Part shown: piece by piece, positions 15,230 through 20,122 of the stretch | How positions within the stretch are numbered: the first letter of the stretch is position 1 | Layout of the letters: each line of letters starts with the position of its first letter | DNA from: DATEBA01 sp035288045 | Lineage (GTDB): Bacteria > Actinomycetota > UBA4738 > HRBIN12 | Direction: 5' to 3' | DNA length: 20,122 nucleotides | NCBI GenBank assembly: GCA_035288045.1 | Contig: DATEBA010000030.1 | Span: 1-20,122, forward strand | The notes under the pieces: generated by a model | Seen by the model: the letters and a program-made list of their open reading frames with translations, nothing else | Database searches by the model: none | What the model was told of the DNA's origin: nothing | Program-made: the position numbers and the translations under genes

Positions 15230-15258
15230 AGGATAACTAGAGTCGCGGCCACCGTCAA
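15230..15258 (-). promoter_or_regulatory. Promoter of the cytochrome gene
   Basis: On the minus strand TTGACG (15258-15253) and TATCCT (15235-15230) are separated by exactly 17 bp, matching the sigma-70 consensus at 5/6 and 4/6 positions. The surrounding 15180-15340 is clearly richer in A+T than the genes around it. Transcription would start near 15223 with a leader of about 40 nt. So the cytochrome gene can be expressed independently of the feo operon. Confidence 0.6.
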
Positions 15259-15350
15259 ACAGCACTTGGTCCCGGAACAATAGGGTCTAGTAGGTATACA
15301 AACAGGAGTGTTCGCATCTTCTATATCCGATAACAGTCCTAGGGCGGCGC

Positions 15351-16466
15351 CTAAAGCACCAGGTCAAGCGGGGCGGGAGAGTAGGCGCAAGCGGGATCCT
15401 CCCCTAGGGCGTTCAACGAAGTCGCGAACGCACGCGCGCGGGAGCCGCCGCAGGCGTCCGCGTACTCGCACGCTCCGCATCGGCCCGTGAACTCGGCGCG
15501 GCGGATCGATCGGAGCAGCGGGTGGGTCCGGTAGACCGCCACGACGTCGTCCCTCTTTACGTTGCCAAGGGGCACCGGGAGGAATCCCGAGGGGTACAGG
15601 TAGCCGTCGTGCGAAACGAACAGGATGCCCTTGCCGTCGCGGGTGCCAACGCTCTGCGCCTTGGTAGCGAGACGGGCCGGGCCCAGCCGGTCCACCAGAC
15701 CCGTAGTGAGTCGCTCGTATAACGGCCCCCCGAAGCCGGCCGTGCAGGTCCCATCGTCCCGGCGCCAGGCGACGACCCGGCGGAAGAACGGGGCCTCGAC
15801 CGTGCGGACGATGAACCCGTAGTGGGAGGCGTCGAAAAGGAACTGGACGACGTCCTCGTTCTCCTCGGGGGTGAGCTCCTCGAGCTCCTGGCCCCGACCG
15901 ACCTTGATCAGGAAGAAGACCTCCCATATGTGGGCGGCGAGGGACGCCACTAGCGCTGCGACGTCGGCAAGCTCCTCTACGTTCGGGCGCATCACGGTCG
16001 TGTTGATCTGCACGGTGTGGCCGACGTCCACGAGCATCCGCACGGCGTCGAGCGTCCGCTCGAAGTGGCCGTCCACGCCGCGGATGCCCTCGTGCGTTTG
16101 CGGGCGGGCTCCGTCGAGGCTGATCGAGACGGTCTTGGGGCCCACCTCCAGCATCCGGGAGGCCGCCTCTCGGTCCAGCAGGGGCGTGACGCTTGGCGCG
16201 AACCCGATGGGAAGGCCCGCCTGCCCGGCGTGTGCCGCGAGCTCAAACAGGTCCGAGCGCATGAACGGGTCCCCTCCGGTGAGGATCAGGACTGGCCGGT
16301 ACGGCGCGAACCCCAGCAGCCGGTCGATGAACGCGAGACCCTCCTCGTGCGAGAGCTGGGTGGGAAGCGGCTCGGCGATCGCCTCCGCGCGGCAGTGCCT
16401 GCACGCGAGCCGGCAGGCCTTCGTTGTCTCCCAGAAGACGAGGATCGGGCTCTTGTCGAAGTTCAT
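15351..16466 (-). CDS. Radical SAM/SPASM-domain protein, NirJ/AhbD/TIGR04053-like
   Basis: A 371-residue radical SAM enzyme. Cys18, Cys22 and Cys25 in CRLACRHC bind the SAM [4Fe-4S] cluster and GGDPF (64-68) is the SAM-binding motif. FVSHDGYLYPSGFLPVPLGN and the cysteine-rich C-terminus (C330, C333, C339 and C360; CGACEYADACGGSRARAFA) form a SPASM-type domain for a second cluster. The start MNFDKSPILVFWETTKACRLA and the CGGSRARA end are typical of TIGR04053, a relative of the heme-synthesis enzymes NirJ and AhbD. The reaction is not proven; heme or tetrapyrrole side-chain chemistry is a reasonable guess and peptide modification is the alternative. The ATG is 4 bp after the membrane-protein stop, so it ends the feo operon. 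The multiheme cytochrome follows at once. Confidence 0.85.
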   Translation of the reverse strand: MNFDKSPILVFWETTKACRLACRHCRAEAIAEPLPTQLSHEEGLAFIDRLLGFAPYRPVLILTGGDPFMRSDLFELAAHAGQAGLPIGFAPSVTPLLDREAASRMLEVGPKTVSISLDGARPQTHEGIRGVDGHFERTLDAVRMLVDVGHTVQINTTVMRPNVEELADVAALVASLAAHIWEVFFLIKVGRGQELEELTPEENEDVVQFLFDASHYGFIVRTVEAPFFRRVVAWRRDDGTCTAGFGGPLYERLTTGLVDRLGPARLATKAQSVGTRDGKGILFVSHDGYLYPSGFLPVPLGNVKRDDVVAVYRTHPLLRSIRRAEFTGRCGACEYADACGGSRARAFATSLNALGEDPACAYSPAPLDLVL

Positions 16467-16470
16467 GCTC

Positions 16471-16809
16471 CTAGCCCCTCGTCAACCCCGACACGAGCGC
16501 GAACAGCGCTACGGCTGGCGCCGCCAGCGACGCGATCCCTACGGCCCGGTTCCTGCCGTCGCCGCGAACACCGCGCGCGAGAGCGATCCCGGCCACCGAC
16601 GCGCCGGGGAGCACGTAGTGCAGGATCCCGGGATCGTCGGAGGTGGACGTGAACAGGAAGAAGCTGGAGGCGAGCTGGACGGCCAGAGCGATGTGACCCC
16701 ACACGGCGACCGCCGGGAGGTCTGGCTCTTCCGGGCCTCGCGCGATCGCGAGCCCGCCGCCGACGCCGTTCAGCACGGCGGTCCCGAGCAGGATGTGAAA
16801 CCGGGTCAT
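16471..16809 (-). CDS. Small four-helix membrane protein in the feo operon
   Basis: A 112-residue protein, unrecognised. The chosen ATG (16809) overlaps the TGA of the preceding small gene and gives a protein that is almost all membrane: helices near residues 5-25, 33-55 (VWGHIALAVQLASSFFLFTS), 64-82 and 90-110. His39 in a helix and His65 near the start of the third could bind metal or heme, but this is only a possibility. The linker STSDDPG is acidic. Position between feoA and the radical SAM gene, with 4 bp before the latter, suggests a part in iron or heme handling. Longer readings in the frame add only an Arg-rich, non-helical stretch and are rejected. Confidence 0.7.
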   Translation of the reverse strand: MTRFHILLGTAVLNGVGGGLAIARGPEEPDLPAVAVWGHIALAVQLASSFFLFTSTSDDPGILHYVLPGASVAGIALARGVRGDGRNRAVGIASLAAPAVALFALVSGLTRG

Positions 16810-17014
16810 CGTCCGGCGACCTCCAGCACCTGCTCCAGCGCGGCGTCGATCGAGCCGGGCTCCGCCGTAACCCACCAGACAGCGTCGCCCCCAGTTCCGG
16901 GGCGTCCGCCCGGTCCCGGCGTCGGCGGGCCGCGTAGACCGCAAGCATCAGGAACGGCATCGTGCCCACGAGCAGGAGCATCCCCAGGAACACAGCCACG
17001 TTGGTCCGGTGCAT
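16806..17014 (-). pseudogene. Small membrane protein with one frameshift (restored: about 69 residues)
   Basis: ATG 17014 starts MHRTNVAVFLGMLLLVGTMP and goes on through FLMLAVYAARRRRDRADAPEL, a single transmembrane helix with a positively charged inner side. In the second frame the sequence continues GDAVWWVTAEPGSIDAALEQ and ends VLEVAGR-TGA, whose stop overlaps the next ATG, as expected in a tightly packed operon. The shift is at the C run 16888-16892 (+ strand); adding one base joins the parts as PELGGDAVWWV. Without repair the first frame runs through to 16463 as an arginine-rich sequence. The start overlaps the feoA stop by one base. Function unknown; its place suggests an accessory part of the Feo system. 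Confidence 0.6.
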
Positions 17015-17451
17015 CAGGCGGCCTCCGGGGGCTCGACGCGGATCTGCCCGAGGATCTCCTCGGACAGCGCGATCTCGGTCTCGCCGACGCGCACGACCGG
17101 GACGGGTTTGCGCTGGAGCACGCGTAGCCGGCACCCGGGGGCCAGGCCGAACGCCGTCAGCCTGGACAGGCGCGGGGCGGGCATGCCGTCGAGACCCACG
17201 ACGCGTACCTCCGTTGCGACCGGCACGTGGGTGAGCGGCACGCCGGGGACCTCGGGCACCTTGCGCGGCCCGCGAGGCCGCCCGGGAAGGAGCCGCCTGA
17301 GCGTTCGCCCGAGCAGCGTCCGGGACTCGTCCACGACCTGGTAGCCGCAGTTGGGGCAGCAGATCAGGCTGCACCTCTTGCCGAGCGGGCACTGGGAGTG
17401 GCAGGCGAGCTTCGTCTCGTCGAAGCGGTGTCCGCAGAGCCGGCAGCGCAT
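17014..17451 (-). CDS. feoA: FeoA-domain protein with N-terminal eight-cysteine region
   Basis: A 145-residue protein. Residues about 72-145 form the small SH3-like FeoA domain (LTHVPVATEVRVVGL, then RLSRLTAFGLAPGCRLRVL and ending ILGQIRVEPP), which binds the cytoplasmic part of FeoB and helps ferrous iron uptake. In front is a region not found in plain FeoA (about 75-80 residues): C3, C6, C17, C21, C27, C31, C32 and C35, in CRLCGHRF, CHSQCPLG and CCPNCGYQV. These cysteines could bind zinc in a ribbon, or an iron-sulfur cluster, and so act as an iron or redox sensor. A Pro/Arg linker joins the two. The start is only 1 bp after the feoB stop. Confidence 0.85.
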   Translation of the reverse strand: MRCRLCGHRFDETKLACHSQCPLGKRCSLICCPNCGYQVVDESRTLLGRTLRRLLPGRPRGPRKVPEVPGVPLTHVPVATEVRVVGLDGMPAPRLSRLTAFGLAPGCRLRVLQRKPVPVVRVGETEIALSEEILGQIRVEPPEAA

Positions 17452-17452
17452 G

Positions 17453-19420
17453 TCAGCCGACCTCCACGCGAAGCGCCTTTAGGATCAGGTTCAGCAGGCC
17501 CCCGACGACCACCGCGAAGGGGAAGACGAAGGCGGCGACCGCCGCAGCCGTGCGCCTGCCGTGCTCCTTTACGATCATCATCAGGTTCGCGATGCAAGGG
17601 ACGAAGAGCGTGATCACGACGAGCGAGACGAGGATCTGGTTCGGCGAGAGCATCCCCGCCTGCGCAAGCGCGAAGAGGCCCGCCGCGCCGTAGTCGCGCC
17701 GAAGGAATCCGATCAGCATCGCACCCGTCGCGGCCGAGGGAAGGCCGAGCCATCCGACGACCACCGGGGAGAGCGCGCGCTCGATCCCTCCCAGGAGCCC
17801 GAAGCGGTCGAGCGCGAACAGGAACGCGGTCCCGATCACGAAGACCGGGATGACCTCCTTCAGGTACCACTCGAGCCGGGCCGTGGTCTTCACCGCGATG
17901 TTGCGGAGCGAGGGCACCCGCATCGGCGGGAGCTCCACGATGAAGTCGGAGCGGGTCCCGGGTAGTACGCGCCCCGCTAGCCAGCCGACGCCTAGCAGGG
18001 TCCCGGCGACGACGCCCGACCAGATCGCGATCCCAACCGCTCCCGTCGAGGAGATCATCCCCAGGATCACGCCCAACTGGGCGGAGCACGGCACCGCGAG
18101 GGCGAGCAGAAGGGTGACCTGCAGCCGCTCCTTCTTCGAGTCGAGGGTGCGGGTGGTAACCGTGGCCATCGTGTCGCAGCCGAGCCCGAGGATCATCGGG
18201 ATGACCGCGCGACCGTTCAGCCCCATCACCCGGAAGGCGCGGTCGAGCATGACTGCGAGCCGCGGGAGGTAGCCGGAGTCCTCGAGGACCCCGAACGCGA
18301 GGAAGAAGGTGGCGACGATCGGCATCACGATCGCGAGCCCGTAGGTGAGCGCCATCGTGATGAGCCCGTAGCGCCCGACGAGGAAGTCCCGAACGGCTTC
18401 CACCGGAACGATGGCGTCGACGGCGCGGGCGGCGGCCGGGTTCACCACGCGGCCGAAGAGGTCGTTCTCCAGCAGTCCGACTAGCTTCCCAGCCCCTAGC
18501 ACGCCGACGAACAGGAACATCCCCGCCAGCACCGTCAGGAGGACCGGCCACCCGGCGACCGGATGCGCGCATACCCTCCCGATCCGGTCGCGTAGCGACG
18601 CGCCGGAGACGCTCTCGCGGGCGAGCACCTTGTCCAGGATCGTGTCGGCCTCCTCGAGTCGCCGGCGCGCGAGCGCGTACACCGCCGGCGCCCCCGTGGC
18701 CCTCTCGATCGCCCTTCGGGCCTCGGCCACCGCCTCGTGTCCGGCGGCGTTCACGGCTAGCCGCTCCAGGAGCCCGTCGTCGCCGGAGAGAGCCATGATC
18801 GCCAGGGCTCGCGGGGACACGGTGGCGGCCGGCATCACCGCAGCGACCCGGGCTATGGCGGCCTCCAGCTGCTCGTCGTACCCGATCGTCCTGGAGGCGA
18901 TGCGCGGAGCTCCGACTTGCTCCTCGAGCTCCGGGACCCCGCCGCCGGTGGTCGCGACGGTGGGAACGACCGGCACGCCGAGCTCACGCGAGAGCGCCTC
19001 GGGGTCGATCAGGATCCCGCTCGCCTGGGCCTCGTCGGACATGTTGAGGGCGAGCACGAACGGGACCCGCGCCTCGGCGAGCTCGAGGGCGAGCAGGAGC
19101 CCCCGGCGAAGGTTCTTGGCGTCGGCCACCTGGACGACCGCCGCGGGACCGTCGAGCAGCATGTCCCGGGCGACCCGTTCGTCTTCCGTGAGGGGGACCG
19201 TGCTGTGCATCCCCGGCGTGTCGACGACCGGACGGCGCTCACCGTTGCGCCCGAGCGTGCCGCGGGCCACCTCGACGGTCGTCCCCGGATAGTTGGCTAC
19301 GGTCACGTACCTGCCCGTCAGCCGCCCGAACAGAGCGGACTTCCCCACGTTGGGGTTGCCAACCAGGACGATCGGCGCCCCGTCCTCGAGCGTCGGAGCG
19401 TTCTCCCCGTGGCAGTTCAT
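17453..19420 (-). CDS. feoB: Ferrous iron transporter FeoB
   Basis: A 655-residue membrane protein. The N-terminal G domain has G1 GNPNVGKS (21-28), the switch YPGTT (44-48), G3 DTPG (67-70) and G4 NMSD (126-129), followed by a helical linker to about residue 270. The transport domain carries paired Gate regions, first GLNGRAVIPMILGLGCDTMA and later LRRDYGAAGLFAL, and VPCSAQLGV and VPCIANLMMI with cysteines where other FeoB have them. Asp rather than Asn follows the Gate cysteine (GCDT, not GCNV), a variant I know from other bacteria. It imports Fe2+ driven by nucleotide hydrolysis. It heads the operon. No clear ribosome site or IdeR box was seen in the 56 bp before it, so its real promoter may be further upstream. 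Confidence 0.95.
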   Translation of the reverse strand: MNCHGENAPTLEDGAPIVLVGNPNVGKSALFGRLTGRYVTVANYPGTTVEVARGTLGRNGERRPVVDTPGMHSTVPLTEDERVARDMLLDGPAAVVQVADAKNLRRGLLLALELAEARVPFVLALNMSDEAQASGILIDPEALSRELGVPVVPTVATTGGGVPELEEQVGAPRIASRTIGYDEQLEAAIARVAAVMPAATVSPRALAIMALSGDDGLLERLAVNAAGHEAVAEARRAIERATGAPAVYALARRRLEEADTILDKVLARESVSGASLRDRIGRVCAHPVAGWPVLLTVLAGMFLFVGVLGAGKLVGLLENDLFGRVVNPAAARAVDAIVPVEAVRDFLVGRYGLITMALTYGLAIVMPIVATFFLAFGVLEDSGYLPRLAVMLDRAFRVMGLNGRAVIPMILGLGCDTMATVTTRTLDSKKERLQVTLLLALAVPCSAQLGVILGMISSTGAVGIAIWSGVVAGTLLGVGWLAGRVLPGTRSDFIVELPPMRVPSLRNIAVKTTARLEWYLKEVIPVFVIGTAFLFALDRFGLLGGIERALSPVVVGWLGLPSAATGAMLIGFLRRDYGAAGLFALAQAGMLSPNQILVSLVVITLFVPCIANLMMIVKEHGRRTAAAVAAFVFPFAVVVGGLLNLILKALRVEVG

Positions 19421-19476
19421 CGGTCCGACCGGAATTCTCCGATTTCGCAGACACGGCCATCAGGGACGCGGGGCCC

Positions 19477-19614
19477 CTAGGTAGAGGGACGGGTGGCCGG
19501 TAGCGGTCGCGCCTCGGCGATCGCCGACACGTACGCGTCCAGGGTCTCCGTGTCTAGGGCGCCCATGAACTTCGTCACGATCATGCCGTCGCGGTCGATG
19601 AAGAACGTCTCGGA
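19477..19614 (-). pseudogene. Thioredoxin/TlpA-like protein, C-terminal fragment
   Basis: In the frame that ends at TAG 19477-19479, about 45 residues read ETFFIDRDGMIVTKFMGALD and continue TETLDAYVSAI. The pattern (E-T-FFIDRDG-x-I, then G-x-L) is the last beta-strands and helix of TlpA/ResA/DsbE-type thioredoxins, which keep cytochrome-maturation partners reduced. The catalytic CxxC part is missing: at about 19605-19615 the sequence changes to a UvrA gene in another frame. The fragment is 56 bp before feoB in the same direction, so an intact thioredoxin could have been the first gene of the iron operon. Confidence 0.55.
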
Positions 19615-20122
19615 GCGCCTCGAGCAGCGGCGCGACGGACGGTTCGTCCAGACCCTTCACCCACTCGGCCAGGTCGTTGATCTGCATCGCGCAGGCGTCG
19701 GCGATGTTGATCTTCTTGATCTTCGACGACCGAGCCTCCTCGCTGAGGCGGGTGCCGTCGCACTCGGGGCAGGTGGCGAAGGTGACCGCCCGCTCCACGA
19801 AGGCGCGGATGTGCGGCTGCAGCGAGTCGACGTCCTTGGACAGCATCGACTTCTGCTTCGGGATCAGGCCCTCGTAGGTCAGGTTGATGTCGTCGACCTT
19901 GATCTTGGTCGGCTCCTTGTAGAGCAGGTCGTGCAGCTGCTTCTTCGTGAACTTGCTGATGGGCTTGTCCATGTCGAAGAACCCCGAACCGCTGAAGATC
20001 CGGCCGTACCAGCCCTCCATGCTGTAGCCGGGGACCGTCAGCCCGCCCTCGTTGAGTGACTTGGAGTCGTCGTACAGCGCCGTCAGGTCGAAGTCGGTGA
20101 CCGCGCCCATGCCCTCGCAGCG
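19608..20122 (-). pseudogene. UvrA-like (UvrA2-type) internal fragment, cut at both ends
   Basis: The frame is open from the window end, so the start is outside. About 165 residues match an internal part of UvrA-like ATPases of excision repair: CEGMGAVTDFDLTALYDDSK, then PGYSMEGWYGRIFSG, KFTKKQLHDLLYKEPTKIKV, LSKDVDSLQPHIRAFVERAV, CPECDGTRLSEEARSSKIK and ADACAMQINDLAEWVKGLDE. These include one CPEC half of a zinc site. Near 19610 the match ends at LLEALRD and the same frame goes on as an arginine-rich shadow to a stop at 19460. The ABC signature and Walker B that must follow are absent. The lysine-rich composition differs a little from its neighbours. Either a recombination or, more likely, an assembly join. 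Confidence 0.7.

Noticed and set aside
15182..15280. Longer cytochrome start at ATG 15280
   Set aside because: It would begin upstream of the best promoter and puts 78 residues before the mature protein.
16463..17392. Minus-strand open frame of 309 codons across feoA and its downstream genes
   Set aside because: Only the part from 17014 has a membrane helix; the rest is an arginine-rich shadow of feoA and the four-helix protein.
19421..19476. Iron-regulator (IdeR/DtxR) box upstream of feoB
   Set aside because: No TTAGG...CCTAA-type palindrome was found in these 56 bases.
1..20122. tRNA, rRNA, CRISPR, insertion sequences or prophage
   Set aside because: No cloverleaf-type sequence in the gaps, no regular short repeats with spacers, and no transposase, integrase or phage protein was recognised.

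Overview
The window is GC-rich, gene-dense and almost certainly from an actinobacterium (Actinomycetota). The evidence is a DUF222/HNH (13E12-type) gene, frequent GTG starts, a LexA-type SOS box of Gram-positive form, apparently leaderless promoters, and a fumarylacetoacetate-hydrolase gene overlapping gltX by 4 nt, an arrangement familiar from actinobacterial genomes. A secreted six-heme cytochrome c argues against a typical aerobic Streptomyces or Mycobacterium and for a deeper-branching soil, sediment or subsurface lineage. The class cannot be fixed from the sequence alone.

Layout. 1-223: 3' end of an MFS transporter. 213-1397 (-): a DUF222/HNH gene broken by three frameshifts, with an SOS box just upstream. 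1524-5083 (+): an apparent operon of a PYROXD2/phytoene-dehydrogenase-like flavoprotein, a DmdA-like folate-dependent demethylase and a SAM methyltransferase, behind a palindromic operator. 5156-7333 (+): ilvE, then a frameshifted YcaQ/AlkX-type DNA glycosylase gene. 7433-8561 (+): a DUF2089 regulator overlapping a signal-peptide membrane protein. 8634-9092 (+): a small secreted-protein gene with an in-frame TGA. 9209-10566 (-): a cysteine-synthase-family enzyme followed by an ABM-domain protein. 10660-12836 (+): FAH-family hydrolase and gltX. 12850-13854 (-): galT. 14036-15181 (-): hexaheme cytochrome c with its own promoter and a strong downstream hairpin. 15351-19420 (-): a five-gene operon read feoB, feoA-like, small frameshifted membrane protein, 4-TM membrane protein, radical SAM/SPASM enzyme. 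19477-20122 (-): a thioredoxin-like C-terminus joined out of frame to a UvrA internal fragment.

How the parts fit. The most interesting region is 14036-19420. Ferrous iron import (FeoB/FeoA), two unknown membrane proteins and a radical SAM enzyme resembling the heme-synthesis enzymes NirJ/AhbD form one operon, followed at once by a multiheme cytochrome. This suggests a locus supplying iron, and perhaps heme, to an exported electron carrier. A second possible module is 1524-5083, which could remove a methyl group to folate and process the product.

Data quality needs care. Five frameshifts in three genes each look like one missing G (C on the + strand), mostly in short G runs, and restoring one base rebuilds the expected protein each time. 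Together with the UvrA/thioredoxin junction, this suggests consensus or assembly errors rather than true gene decay. No tRNA, rRNA, CRISPR array or insertion sequence was seen.
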